64,000 nt of DNA from JBCCGL01 sp039029275 (GTDB taxonomy: Bacteria; Pseudomonadota; Gammaproteobacteria; JBCCGL01). Positions 8,279-16,933 of the stretch are shown here, one piece after another. The stretch is taken from the NCBI GenBank assembly GCA_039029275.1, contig JBCCGL010000003.1:62001-126000 (forward strand), read 5' to 3'. Position 1 is the first letter of the stretch. Every line of letters starts with the position of its first letter. The notes below the pieces were generated by a model, which was not told the origin of the DNA, did no database searches, and worked only from the letters and a program-made list of their open reading frames with translations. Made by a program: the position numbers and the translations under genes.

Positions 8279-9055
8279 TTAAATGTGACTGAGCGGCGTG
8301 AGCACCGGCTCACACTCGGAAGACCTGATTTCCAGCGCGTGATTTTTGGGAACCGGCTGCCATTGATCGAGTTGATTGTCCAAGGGCTCGGAGACCACCA
8401 AGCAGGCACCATCAGAATGCTCATAAAATAGGGTGGGAGGCTCTTCGTCACTGGAATATCTGACCGCGTGGATCGAATCTCCATCAGATAATGCGGCGGT
8501 CATTCTGAACGGTTCGCGCACATCGTGTTTTTTCATGATTGCGTTAACGGCGCTTATGATTTTCTCTATGGATTGCGGAAATGAATCGTTTTTCTGCAGC
8601 GACATGAGTGCCAAAAAGATCGCTTCGCTGTCTGTCGTGCCATTTCGATAGTGATAAAACTCGTCGCTAATCAGCGCCTCGATCTCTCTTCGAACTGTCA
8701 GATATCCGCCGATTTGGCCATTGTGCATAAACAGAGTTTTTTGACATCTGAACGGGTGACAGTTTGTTCGATTGGATGGCGTATCTGTTGCCGCACGCAC
8801 ATGCGCCATAAACAGGGGCGACTTGATCTGGCTTGCCAGATTGCTGAGGTTCTCATCTCTCCATGCGGGAAGAACATCCCTGAAAAGACCGGGCTCTGTT
8901 TTATCGCCATACCAGCCCAACCCGAACCCGTCGCCGTTAACAATGGACACGGATTTTCGCGCGCGCAGACTTTGAGCGACTAAGGAAAATTGTTCCTCGT
9001 AGAGATATTTCTCTGGTGTTACAGGTTCACCGATATATGCCAGCCACCTACACAT
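8279..9055 (-). CDS. Class II glutamine amidotransferase (YafJ/EgtC-like)
   Basis: 258-residue Ntn-type glutamine amidotransferase domain standing alone. It begins MCRWLAYIG, so Cys2 becomes the N-terminal nucleophile after Met removal. Other family marks are DGFGLGWY, AHVRAAT and HNGQIGGY. No synthetase domain is attached. YafJ-like proteins of this kind are widespread with unknown targets, while EgtC acts in ergothioneine synthesis; no ergothioneine genes are nearby, so I leave the role open. The gene is on the minus strand, 36 bases upstream of the yffB-like gene's 3' end, and could be the last gene of a minus-strand run from mltF. Confidence 0.88.
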   Translation of the reverse strand: MCRWLAYIGEPVTPEKYLYEEQFSLVAQSLRARKSVSIVNGDGFGLGWYGDKTEPGLFRDVLPAWRDENLSNLASQIKSPLFMAHVRAATDTPSNRTNCHPFRCQKTLFMHNGQIGGYLTVRREIEALISDEFYHYRNGTTDSEAIFLALMSLQKNDSFPQSIEKIISAVNAIMKKHDVREPFRMTAALSDGDSIHAVRYSSDEEPPTLFYEHSDGACLVVSEPLDNQLDQWQPVPKNHALEIRSSECEPVLTPLSHI

Positions 9056-9091
9056 GAATGATTTCCTCCGCGTTCAACAGCACCAGTAACG

Positions 9092-9439
9092 TTAAAGCAA
9101 GGATTCGTAATCTTTCACGCTAAACCCAACAATCAACGTGCCCGCTTTCAATAACACCGGCCGTTTGATCAATGCCGGTTGCTCACACATCAATTCGATG
9201 GCGCGGTCTTCGTTGATACCTTCCCGATCCGCTTCGGGTAACTTTCGCCATGTGGTGCCGCGCCGGTTAAGCAGTGTTTCCCAACCAGCGTCTTCGCACC
9301 ATTTTTTCAGCAAGCTTTTTTCAACTCCGTCAACACGGTAGTCGTGAAACTGATAGTCAACATCGTTATGTTCAAGCCACTTGCGAGCTTTTTTGATCGT
9401 GTCGCAATTTTTGATGCCATAGAGCGTGAGATCACTCAT
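9092..9439 (-). CDS. ArsC/Spx-family reductase-like protein (YffB type)
   Basis: A thioredoxin-fold protein of 115 residues that begins MSDLTLYGIKNCDTIKKARKW. The single N-terminal Cys (GIKNCDTIKKA) matches the arsenate-reductase-like YffB/Spx group; the rest contains RGTTWRKLP and ALIKRPVLL, both typical. E. coli yffB lies next to dapE, so linkage with lysine/diaminopimelate genes is usual, though its biochemical role is not settled. The start overlaps the dapD stop by 8 bases, which points to translational coupling. An upstream ATG in frame would lie inside dapD and is not supported. Confidence 0.88.
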   Translation of the reverse strand: MSDLTLYGIKNCDTIKKARKWLEHNDVDYQFHDYRVDGVEKSLLKKWCEDAGWETLLNRRGTTWRKLPEADREGINEDRAIELMCEQPALIKRPVLLKAGTLIVGFSVKDYESLL

Positions 9440-10265
9440 CAATCGCACGCAACAATTCGTTGATGCCAACTTTCGAACGCGTTTTCTCGTCAACCTTTTT
9501 AACAATTACCGCGCAATACAGGCTGTATTTCCCATCTTTCGAAGGCAGGTTGCCCGAGACAACCACAGACCCCGCTGGGACGCGACCGTAGATAACTTCG
9601 TCGGTTTCGCGATCGTAAATTCGTGTACTCTGACCGATGTAAACGCCCATCGAAATAACAGATCCCTCTTCGATGACCACGCCCTCGACAACTTCCGAGC
9701 GCGCGCCAATAAAACAGTTGTCTTCGATAATCGTAGGGGACGCCTGCAGCGGTTCGAGGACTCCACCAATACCAACACCGCCCGACAAGTGCACGTTCTT
9801 GCCAATTTGCGCACACGATCCAACCGTTGCCCAGGTATCGACCATCGTACCGCTATCAACGTATGCGCCGATATTAACGTACGACGGCATCATCACCACA
9901 CCGGAGGCCAGGTAGCTGCCCCTGCGTGCCATCGCGGGAGGCACCACACGCACACCTGAGGCGGCAAATTGATCCGCGTTCCAGCCGTCAAACTTGCTTG
10001 GCACCTTGTCGTAAAACTGCGTGTAACCCCCAGCGGGCATTGGCGCGTTGTCGTAGATTCGAAACGACAGCAATACAGCTTTTTTGAGCCACTCGTTAAC
10101 TACCCAATCGCCGACACCGCGGCGCTCGGCCACGCGAGCTTCGCCACTGTCGATCATGCCGATCGCCGTGTCGACAGCATCGCGTACTTCGCTCGACACA
10201 GTGTTTGGTGTGATATCGGCGCGCTGCTCAAACGCGGTCTCAATAGTGTTTTGTAACTCGCTCAT
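9432..10265 (-). CDS. dapD: 2,3,4,5-tetrahydropyridine-2,6-dicarboxylate N-succinyltransferase
   Basis: DapD adds succinyl from succinyl-CoA to tetrahydrodipicolinate in the succinylase branch of lysine and diaminopimelate (peptidoglycan) synthesis. The product of about 277 residues has a helical N-terminus and then a left-handed beta-helix of hexapeptide repeats (for example YVNIGAYVDSGTMVDTWATV and GVGIGGVLEPLQ). The Met at 10265 follows a GGGGAA ribosome site and matches the family N-terminus (MSELQNTIETAFEQRADI). It sits 13 bases after dapC and overlaps the yffB-like gene, forming a dapC-dapD operon. Confidence 0.96.
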   Translation of the reverse strand: MSELQNTIETAFEQRADITPNTVSSEVRDAVDTAIGMIDSGEARVAERRGVGDWVVNEWLKKAVLLSFRIYDNAPMPAGGYTQFYDKVPSKFDGWNADQFAASGVRVVPPAMARRGSYLASGVVMMPSYVNIGAYVDSGTMVDTWATVGSCAQIGKNVHLSGGVGIGGVLEPLQASPTIIEDNCFIGARSEVVEGVVIEEGSVISMGVYIGQSTRIYDRETDEVIYGRVPAGSVVVSGNLPSKDGKYSLYCAVIVKKVDEKTRSKVGINELLRAIDE

Positions 10266-10278
10266 GGAGTTCCCCTTA

Positions 10279-11490
10279 TTACAATTCAAGTGATTTTAAT
10301 GTATATCGAATCGCTGAGATGCCCGCACTGCATTGTGCAGATTCGGCGACCAGAGCGATTCGAACATGATTTTTGCCCGGGTTTGTGCCCGCGTGCTCGC
10401 GTCCGAGATATTGACCGGGTAACACCGTGACATTGTGTTGTTCAAACAATGCACGTGTAAAGGTTTCGTCGTTAATCGGTAACTGCGGCCACAGATAAAA
10501 GCCCGCATCGGGCACGTTTATTTCTACACTGTTTACATCGGACAGTATGTCGACGGCATCTGCGAACTTACGTCGGTAAAGCGCGCGATTTTCGACGACG
10601 TGTTGTTCGTCGCGCCATGCGCTTGCGCTTGCAGACTGAGTGACGGGCGACATCGCGCAGCCGTGGTAGGTGCGAAATTTAAAGAACGCGTCGATCAACG
10701 CTGGGTCACCGGCGACAAACCCCGAGCGTAGTCCAGGTAAATTGGAACGCTTCGACAAGCTATGGAAGACAATGCATCGCGAAAAATCTTTCACACCTGC
10801 GTTCACACATGCCTGCAACAAGCCGTTGGGAGGATTGCCTTCGTCATTGTAAATTTCTGAGTAGCATTCGTCGGCGGCAATAACAAAATCGTGTTTGTGC
10901 GCTCGTTCGATCAACGCGGTCAGAGTCTCTTCGCTCAACACCGCGCCGGTCGGGTTGCCGGGTGAGCAGATATAGAGCAGTTGGCAGCGATTCCATTCGT
11001 CTTCATTGAGGTCAGAAAATTCCGGCTGGTAGTCGTTGTCAGGCCCTGTGTTGTAGAAGCGCGGAGCAAGCCCGGCAAGTAGCGCCGCACCTTCATAAAT
11101 CTGATAAAACGGATTGGGTATCAACACCGTGTCGCTGCTTCGCGTTCGGTCAACCACGCATTGTGCGAAGGCAAAAAGGGCCTCGCGCGTCCCGTTAACC
11201 GGTAACACGTGACGATCGAATTGCGCGGGCGCGGCGTCAAGCTTGAAGCGTTGATTCAACCAATCCGCAATCGCTCCGCGCAGGGTGTCGCTTCCGCGCG
11301 TGCTCGGGTACTGGCTGAGGCCGTGCAGATTTTGCGTAATTGAGTCCAGCACAAATTGCGGTGGTGCATGTTTGGGCTCGCCAACCGAGAGCAAAATCGC
11401 GTCGCGTTTCACGTTGGGCTCTATGCCATTTTTAAGGGCCGCCAGTTTTTCAAACGGATACGCTTGCAGGCGCTGTAAATCTGGGTTCAT
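10279..11490 (-). CDS. dapC: Succinyldiaminopimelate transaminase
   Basis: Fold-type I PLP-dependent aminotransferase of 403 residues. Visible marks are the substrate-loop LSVGEPKHAPP near the N-terminus, SPGNPTG for cofactor binding, ADECYSEIY, and the Schiff-base lysine in SLSKRSNLPG. These are typical of the DapC group, which converts N-succinyl-2-amino-6-ketopimelate to N-succinyl-LL-diaminopimelate; the adjacent dapD gives strong context support. I use the second Met (MNPDLQRLQ) as start; the frame also has a Met four codons upstream. The following step (DapE) is not encoded in this window. Confidence 0.93.
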   Translation of the reverse strand: MNPDLQRLQAYPFEKLAALKNGIEPNVKRDAILLSVGEPKHAPPQFVLDSITQNLHGLSQYPSTRGSDTLRGAIADWLNQRFKLDAAPAQFDRHVLPVNGTREALFAFAQCVVDRTRSSDTVLIPNPFYQIYEGAALLAGLAPRFYNTGPDNDYQPEFSDLNEDEWNRCQLLYICSPGNPTGAVLSEETLTALIERAHKHDFVIAADECYSEIYNDEGNPPNGLLQACVNAGVKDFSRCIVFHSLSKRSNLPGLRSGFVAGDPALIDAFFKFRTYHGCAMSPVTQSASASAWRDEQHVVENRALYRRKFADAVDILSDVNSVEINVPDAGFYLWPQLPINDETFTRALFEQHNVTVLPGQYLGREHAGTNPGKNHVRIALVAESAQCSAGISAIRYTLKSLEL

Positions 11491-11527
11491 GAGGCGGGTC
11501 AAAAAACTGGGGATTATAGAGAAGACA

Positions 11528-12991
11528 TTAACGTGCGTCTTGCGGGGTTCGCATTTCGGCGTCGGCGTGTATGGTTTGGTTGCGACGCTTCAGGATATCG
11601 TAGTAACGACGGATGTTCTGCACATAGTGCACCGGCTCGGTGCCACGCGCGTAGCCGTATTTGACCTGCGAGTACCACTTTTTCTGTCGCAACAGCGGCA
11701 GATTCTCCTTGACGTCAACCCAGATGTCTTTGTCCATCCCGCGCATCTCTGTAATCTGGCGGGCGTCCGTGAGGTGGCCAAAGCCAACGTTGTAAGCTGC
11801 CAGCGCCATCCAGGTGCGATCGGGTTCAACGATGGATTCTGGCATGCGTGCGAGCATCTGCGCAAAGTACTCGGCACCACCGAAGATACTTTGCTTAGGA
11901 TCGAGTCGGTTCGTAACACCCATTTGCGATGCGGTAATCAGAGTCAGCATCATCAATCCACGCACTCCAGTGGGCGAAATTGCGCGCGGATTCCACTGTG
12001 ACTCCTGATGGCTCATCGCCGCGAGTAATCGCCAGTCCAGATCGAACTTGCTTGCTGCCGAGCGAAACATGGCCTCGTACGTAGGCAGGCGTGAATGAAT
12101 TCGGCGATTGAACAACTGTGTGCCACTGTAATCGAACGACTCGACGTGACCGTAGTAGCGCTCCTGTAACTGGGTTAGAAAACCACTCTCGGTGATCGTA
12201 GCGAAAAATGCGCGGACCTCAGTGATCAGGCTGAGGTCTTTGGATTTACGCAGTGCCCAGGCGATGGGTTTTTCTTCTGGCAGTGTGAATGCAACCCGCA
12301 GTTCGGGGTAGTAGTGCCGCACGCGTTGCACCTCATTGGAGTTGGCCAGAGCATAGGGGATTTCGCCCGTGTTCACGCGTTCAAGCAGTTCCTCAAAATC
12401 CGCTTCCTGTTCTACTTTCCAGCGCAAGTCGGGGTGTTCGCTTTGCAGTCGATTCAGTGTTTCCAGATGGTTTGTGTTTGCAAGTGTATGAAGTGGCTGT
12501 GTGAGATCGGAAAAAGAATTAACGCGCGGTACGGTTTTTTGCTTGTCGATCACCTGTTCTTGCACGCGCTGGTAAACCGGCGCGTATTGAATTAACTCGC
12601 GACTCGACTCACTCACCGGCAGCCCGCTGGCGACAATATCGACCTCGCCATCGAGGAGTAGCTGATTCAGTTCAGAAATCTTGTCAGCGAGCACGATGTC
12701 TAATTCGACGCCGAGTTTTTCGGCAAACGCCACAGCCATGTCAAACTCCATTCCTGCAGGTCCGGAAGATGCCTGGTAGTAACTGGTCGGCCCGTTACGG
12801 GTGGCGACCACCAATACGCCGCGATCCCTTATTTGTGCGAGTTGGGTGTTGTCCAGGTCAATTGCATCGCGCAACAACCAGACACCGGTGAACAGCAGTC
12901 CGAGGAAAATGACCGAAAACGCCAGAATTCCCATGCCGCCACGATCAGGAGTTTGCTGCACTGAGTTTTTTTGTGGTGTTTGTTTTGTCAT
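11528..12991 (-). CDS. mltF: Membrane-bound lytic murein transglycosylase F
   Basis: MltF has two domains: a periplasmic solute-binding-like domain and a C-terminal SLT lysozyme-like domain that cleaves peptidoglycan to 1,6-anhydromuropeptides. The 487-residue protein has a membrane anchor at about residues 22-41 (GILAFSVIFLGLLFTGVWLL), then the SBP_bac_3-like part (RDRGVLVVATRNGPTSYY), and the SLT domain with the catalytic Glu in MSHQESQWNP and the family segment ALAAYNVGFGH. The Met at 12991 (MTKQTPQKN) gives the expected short cytoplasmic tail; the frame is open further but runs into the divergent promoter region. Confidence 0.95.
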   Translation of the reverse strand: MTKQTPQKNSVQQTPDRGGMGILAFSVIFLGLLFTGVWLLRDAIDLDNTQLAQIRDRGVLVVATRNGPTSYYQASSGPAGMEFDMAVAFAEKLGVELDIVLADKISELNQLLLDGEVDIVASGLPVSESSRELIQYAPVYQRVQEQVIDKQKTVPRVNSFSDLTQPLHTLANTNHLETLNRLQSEHPDLRWKVEQEADFEELLERVNTGEIPYALANSNEVQRVRHYYPELRVAFTLPEEKPIAWALRKSKDLSLITEVRAFFATITESGFLTQLQERYYGHVESFDYSGTQLFNRRIHSRLPTYEAMFRSAASKFDLDWRLLAAMSHQESQWNPRAISPTGVRGLMMLTLITASQMGVTNRLDPKQSIFGGAEYFAQMLARMPESIVEPDRTWMALAAYNVGFGHLTDARQITEMRGMDKDIWVDVKENLPLLRQKKWYSQVKYGYARGTEPVHYVQNIRRYYDILKRRNQTIHADAEMRTPQDAR

Positions 12992-13108
12992 GCGGTCACT
13001 CGCATCGAGTGAAATTTTCACTGCTCTGCGCTTGTTTTTTGCGTAATAATGGGTGCGATTGTTACGCACAATACAATGATGGGCGCAGCTAAGGGAGTCA
13101 AGATAACC

Positions 13109-13831
13109 ATGCCACGTTCCGAAGAGTTAGACGATCCGCGTCGAGATTTTCTTATTCGCGCGCTTGCTGCGGGGTTTTTCGCAAGCGGCGCTACTTCAGC
13201 AATCCTGCAACCCGTCTACGGGATGGGAAAAATACCTAAAGAACTGGTGCCCGGCAAATCGGTATACGATGTTGAAGGGCGTGCGCTGGTCAACGGCGTG
13301 CAAGCAACTCTGGATACAAAAATTCCACCAAACGCATCCCTGGAAACCGGCCCAGACGGCCGCTTGATATTCGCGGTTGGCAAAGATGCGTTTATCCTGC
13401 GGGGCGACAGCAAACTGAAACTGAGCGGTAATAACACGATTGTCGATACCCTGAATTTGATATCAGGCAGGCTGCTATCCGTTTTCGGAAAGACCACACA
13501 CACCGTGCAGACAACGATTGCCACAATTGGGATTCGAGGGACCGGAGTCTATGTTGAGTCTGATCCTGAAAAATCCTATGTTTGCACCTGCTACGGTATA
13601 ACCGATATCGGATCCAATACCGACCCGGAAAGCAAAGTGACAGTCGCTGCGCAACACCATGACGCCCCAAAATATGTGCTCGCAAAAGGCGCAACAGGCA
13701 AACGCGTGGTACCAGGGCCGTTTATCAACCACACAGACCTCGAACTCGCTTTGATCGAAGAACTCGTGGGCCGCACACCGCCATTCGCCTTTAGCACTGA
13801 CGAGTACAGTGCGCCGCGCAAGGAATATTGA
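13109..13831 (+). CDS. FecR-domain protein with twin-arginine signal
   Basis: Product of about 240 residues. The Met at 13109 follows AAGGGAG, and the next residues contain DPRRDFLIRALAAGFF, a twin-arginine (Tat) export motif followed by a hydrophobic stretch. In-frame upstream Mets (13049-13079) would only lengthen the tail before the twin arginine. The mature part is a FecR-type beta domain: TGPDGRLIFAVGKDAF, LISGRLLSVFG and TTIATIGIRGTGVYVE. It lacks the N-terminal anti-sigma part of true FecR, and there is no ECF sigma or TonB receptor beside it. A CTC and HHDAP pair in the C-terminal half might bind metal, which is a guess. Function unknown. Confidence 0.75.
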   Translation: MPRSEELDDPRRDFLIRALAAGFFASGATSAILQPVYGMGKIPKELVPGKSVYDVEGRALVNGVQATLDTKIPPNASLETGPDGRLIFAVGKDAFILRGDSKLKLSGNNTIVDTLNLISGRLLSVFGKTTHTVQTTIATIGIRGTGVYVESDPEKSYVCTCYGITDIGSNTDPESKVTVAAQHHDAPKYVLAKGATGKRVVPGPFINHTDLELALIEELVGRTPPFAFSTDEYSAPRKEY

Positions 13832-13874
13832 TTACCGGTCTGGTTTTACGCTACCGATTTTGAGCTGATCCGGC

Positions 13875-13903
13875 TTGCAAGTGAGCAGTCGATGCCGGAC
13901 AAT
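13875..13903 (+). promoter_or_regulatory. Candidate sigma-70 promoter for 4.5S RNA
   Basis: TTGCAA (13875-13880) and GACAAT (13898-13903) are separated by 17 bases. Transcription would begin near 13910, about 15 bases before the mature 4.5S RNA stem, which fits an RNase P-trimmed precursor as known for E. coli ffs. Confidence 0.45.
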
Positions 13904-13924
13904 CACGCGCCGCAACACCTCAAT

Positions 13925-14036
13925 GGTAGTTCGCATCGGTTCTCCCGCGACAATACACTGTGAACCCCGTCAGGCCCGGAAGGGAGCAGCGGCAGCAGTC
14001 GACTTGGGCGCCGGGATGTAGCTGATGCGAGCTGCC
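13925..14036 (+). ncRNA. ffs: 4.5S RNA, signal recognition particle RNA
   Basis: The conserved apical domain is present, with TCAGGCCCGGAAGGGAGCAGC around 13970-13990 and the matching GCCGGGATGTAGCTG on the return strand. The ends pair: GGTAGTTCGCATC at 13925 with GATGCGAGCTGCC ending at 14036, using two G-U pairs. The length (about 112 bases) is close to E. coli 4.5S RNA. It binds Ffh and guides inner-membrane protein targeting. Its place directly before dnaX-ybaB-recR is seen in other gammaproteobacteria. Confidence 0.95.
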
Positions 14037-14081
14037 TCCAATTTCCAGATCTCACGAAATTTCAACAAACGCGCTTACAAG

Positions 14082-14110
14082 TTCTAAGGCAATCGCAAAC
14101 AGGCTACAAT
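14082..14110 (+). promoter_or_regulatory. Possible dnaX promoter
   Basis: TTCTAA (14082-14087) and TACAAT (14105-14110) with a 17-base spacer lie 34 bases before the dnaX start. The -35 box is weak; the -10 box is good. Confidence 0.35.
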
Positions 14111-14143
14111 TGCCAACGGTTGTTCACTGGCTGATTTGATTAT

Positions 14144-15940
14144 ATGAGTTACCAAGTGCTTGCCCGCAAATGGCGCCCCCGCTATTTCGCCGAAATGATC
14201 GGGCAAGAGCACGTGGTCCGGGCGCTCACCAACGCCCTGGATTCTGATCGCCTTCACCACGCGTACTTGTTTACTGGCACGCGCGGTGTCGGCAAGACGA
14301 CCGTGGCGCGGATTTTCGCCAAGAGCCTTAACTGCGAGAAAGGCGTCAGCGCCACACCCTGCGGTGAGTGTGCGGCGTGTGTCGAAATTGACGAAGGTCG
14401 CTTTATCGACTTGATCGAAGTTGACGCGGCTTCGCGCACGGGTGTAGACGATACCCGCGAACTGATGGACAACGTGACCTACGCACCGACGCGCGGGCGC
14501 TATAAGGTGTATCTGATCGACGAAGTCCACATGTTCAGTAAATCCAGCTTCAACGCGCTGTTGAAGACGCTGGAAGAACCACCGCCGCATGTAAAATTTT
14601 TGTTGGCAACGACCGATCCGCAAAAGCTTCTCGCGACCGTTTTGTCGCGTTGCCTTCAATTCAATCTGAAACGCGTGCCGTTGAACCTGATCGCGGATCA
14701 TTTGCGAATGATTCTCGCGGCCGAGTCACTCGACGCCGAAGATCCCGCCATTGTTCGCATTGCTCGATCGTCTGACGGCAGTGTGCGCGACTCGCTGAGC
14801 CTGCTCGACCAGGCGATAGCATTTTCAGGCGAGAAAATGATGTTGGAGGATGTCAATGCAATGCTCGGTGGTGTTTCGCACGAGCGTTTGTATAAATTGC
14901 TTGATGCGGTGATAGCGGGAGATGCTGCTGCCGTAATTGATCGCCTGATGGAGATTGACCAGTACGCGCCGGACTACAGCGCGTTGATTTCCGACCTTGT
15001 GTCGCTTCTTCACCAGATTGCAGTCGTCCAATCGGTACCCGATCTGCAGCGTGACTCGATAGCGGATCCCGAACGAGTGGGCCAGTTTGCCCGTGGCTTG
15101 GATGCTGAGCTTGTTCAGCTTCTCTATCAAATCGCGCTCAATGGTAGACGCGACATTCCACAAGCGCCGGATGAACGTGACGCAGTGGAAATGACGCTGT
15201 TGCGCATGATTGCGTTTGTGCCGCTTTCAGTCGACGCTGCCGACCAGACAATCTCAGAAAGCGTCGGCAGCGCGGTCGCGTCAACTCTAGAGCCTCCGAC
15301 GGCCGTTAAACGCAAACCCATCGAAACGCCTGCCCCCGTTACCCAGACGGAAGAACCACCGCGACAAATATCACCACCGCCGCAGCCTGTTCCGTCCATC
15401 GCGGAGACAACTCCGGCACCGGAATTGCCAGCACAGCAGAGCGCGACACAAACCGAAACGCCGCAGCCGCAGCTAAAACCTGATGCTGGTTCCAACGCGG
15501 AATATCCAGAGGACGTTGCGCAACCGGCAGCACTGCGATTGCCGGTTGAGAAATGGACAAGCGATGAGTGGCCCAATATTGCCTCGAACCTGGGCTTGCA
15601 GGGACTGTATGCACAGTTGGCGTTTCACTGCAGTTTGCGTTCGGTTGAGAATGGAATTGTGGCGTTTAACCTGTCCGAAAACTATGCGCATTTGCTTTCG
15701 GATAAACTGGTTCAGAGACTCGAGCAGGCGTTAAGTGATTACGCATCAAACCCAATCAAGGTTGATGTGCATCTCGGTGAGCCGCAGTCGGAAACCCCGG
15801 CGCAACGCACCGATCGTGAGGCTGAAGATAAACGGCAGAGCGCGCGCGAATCCATTGTCAATGATCCTACTGTGCAGGCAATTCAAGAACGGTTTAATGC
15901 AACAATTGACGTGAACGCGATAGAACCCCACACCAGTTAA
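14144..15940 (+). CDS. dnaX: DNA polymerase III subunit tau
   Basis: Clamp-loader ATPase of the replicative polymerase, 598 residues. The N-terminus MSYQVLARKWRPRYF is canonical. Walker A is GTRGVGKTT (about residues 45-53), a four-Cys zinc module follows (NCEK...PCGECAAC), then the DEVH Walker B segment LIDEVHM and the SRC sensor VLSRC. The Pro/Gln/Thr-rich stretch at about 385-450 is the linker to the C-terminal tau part that binds DnaB and the polymerase core. I saw no A-AAA-AAG heptamer of the kind that makes the short gamma form in E. coli. It leads the dnaX-ybaB-recR operon. Confidence 0.97.
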   Translation: MSYQVLARKWRPRYFAEMIGQEHVVRALTNALDSDRLHHAYLFTGTRGVGKTTVARIFAKSLNCEKGVSATPCGECAACVEIDEGRFIDLIEVDAASRTGVDDTRELMDNVTYAPTRGRYKVYLIDEVHMFSKSSFNALLKTLEEPPPHVKFLLATTDPQKLLATVLSRCLQFNLKRVPLNLIADHLRMILAAESLDAEDPAIVRIARSSDGSVRDSLSLLDQAIAFSGEKMMLEDVNAMLGGVSHERLYKLLDAVIAGDAAAVIDRLMEIDQYAPDYSALISDLVSLLHQIAVVQSVPDLQRDSIADPERVGQFARGLDAELVQLLYQIALNGRRDIPQAPDERDAVEMTLLRMIAFVPLSVDAADQTISESVGSAVASTLEPPTAVKRKPIETPAPVTQTEEPPRQISPPPQPVPSIAETTPAPELPAQQSATQTETPQPQLKPDAGSNAEYPEDVAQPAALRLPVEKWTSDEWPNIASNLGLQGLYAQLAFHCSLRSVENGIVAFNLSENYAHLLSDKLVQRLEQALSDYASNPIKVDVHLGEPQSETPAQRTDREAEDKRQSARESIVNDPTVQAIQERFNATIDVNAIEPHTS

Positions 15941-15959
15941 GTTCAGACGAGAGAAAACG

Positions 15960-16283
15960 ATGAAGAACGGCTTGGGAAATTTAATGAAACAAGCGCAAAA
16001 GATGCAGGAAGACATGCAAAAGGCGCAACAGGAAATCGCTTCCATGGAAGTGGAAGGGCAGGCCGGTGGCGGTCTGGTGAAAGTGATCATGACCGGACAA
16101 CACGAGTTGCGCCGCGTCGATATTGACGATTCCTTGATGGGCGATGACAAGGAAATGCTGGAAGACCTGATCGCGGCCGCAGTGAACGACGCGAGTCAGC
16201 GAGTCGATGCCACCAGCAAGGAAAAAATGTCGTCGATGACAGCGGGACTCAACCTTCCTCCCGGCATGAAAATGCCGTTCTAA
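15960..16283 (+). CDS. ybaB: YbaB/EbfC nucleoid-associated protein
   Basis: 107-residue YbaB/EbfC family protein, a dimeric DNA-binding protein. It begins with the typical amphipathic helix (GLGNLMKQAQKMQEDMQKAQ), then the beta sheet GLVKVIMTGQHELRRVDID, and a C-terminal Gly/Pro/Met-rich tail. The gene lies between dnaX and recR, as in most gammaproteobacteria. It starts 19 bases after the dnaX stop behind a GACGAGAGAAAA stretch. The family is thought to affect nucleoid structure and perhaps RecR-linked repair. Confidence 0.95.
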   Translation: MKNGLGNLMKQAQKMQEDMQKAQQEIASMEVEGQAGGGLVKVIMTGQHELRRVDIDDSLMGDDKEMLEDLIAAAVNDASQRVDATSKEKMSSMTAGLNLPPGMKMPF

Positions 16284-16299
16284 AGCTGGCGGCGAATTT

Positions 16300-16896
16300 T
16301 TGGTGGGAGACAAACTCCTCGATAAGTTAGTGGATGCGCTTTGCTGCCTTCCGGGGGTCGGCCAAAAGTCGGCACAGCGAATGGCCTACCACCTGCTCGA
16401 TCGCAACCGGCAAGGCGGGACGCATCTTGCAGAAGTGCTGGCTGCCTCAATGCGCGACATTGGCCACTGCTCACGTTGCCGTACTTTTTCCGAAAACACG
16501 ATCTGCGGTATATGTGCAGACGACAGTCGAGATGGTTCCCAATTGTGTATCACCGAGTACCCGGTAGACGTGGCAGCAATCGAACGCTCAACGGGCTACC
16601 GCGGAAAATATTTCGTACTTCTCGGGCACTTATCGCCGCTTGACGGGATTGGCCCTGAAGAGATTGGAATCGATTTGCTGCGCAAACGATTTTCTGAAGA
16701 ATCTGTTAAAGAAATTATCCTCGCGACAAACGCGACGGTTGAGGGCGAGGCAACGGCTCAATACATCGGTGAATTGGCCAAGCAGCACAGTCTGACTGTT
16801 ATGCGCATAGCCCACGGTGTTCCGCTCGGTGGTGAGCTCGAATTTGTTGACCGCAGTACGCTGTCACACGCGTTTGCAGGTCGCGTACAAATTTAG
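16300..16896 (+). CDS. recR: Recombination protein RecR
   Basis: RecR forms a ring that acts with RecO and RecF in loading RecA at gapped DNA. The 198-residue product has an N-terminal HhH (LCCLPGVGQKSAQRMAYHLL), a four-Cys zinc finger (CSRCRTFSENTICGIC) and a Toprim domain with LGHLSPLDGIGPEEIGI and ARGVPLG-like AHGVPLGGELEFVD. The start is uncertain: TTG at 16300 or GTG at 16303, both one codon apart; neither has a strong ribosome site. recO is in this window at 44.6 kb. Confidence 0.95.
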   Translation: MVGDKLLDKLVDALCCLPGVGQKSAQRMAYHLLDRNRQGGTHLAEVLAASMRDIGHCSRCRTFSENTICGICADDSRDGSQLCITEYPVDVAAIERSTGYRGKYFVLLGHLSPLDGIGPEEIGIDLLRKRFSEESVKEIILATNATVEGEATAQYIGELAKQHSLTVMRIAHGVPLGGELEFVDRSTLSHAFAGRVQI

Positions 16897-16933
16897 GCTT
16901 TAAATCACCTGACTTGATGCCACGTTGCAGAAG

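Noticed and set aside
11285..12001. 238-codon plus-strand frame opposite dapC and mltF
   Set aside because: The minus-strand genes carry all catalytic motifs; this frame is a shadow caused by codon bias.
14144..15940. Programmed frameshift in dnaX giving a gamma subunit
   Set aside because: No A-AAA-AAG slippery heptamer was seen in the gene by eye.
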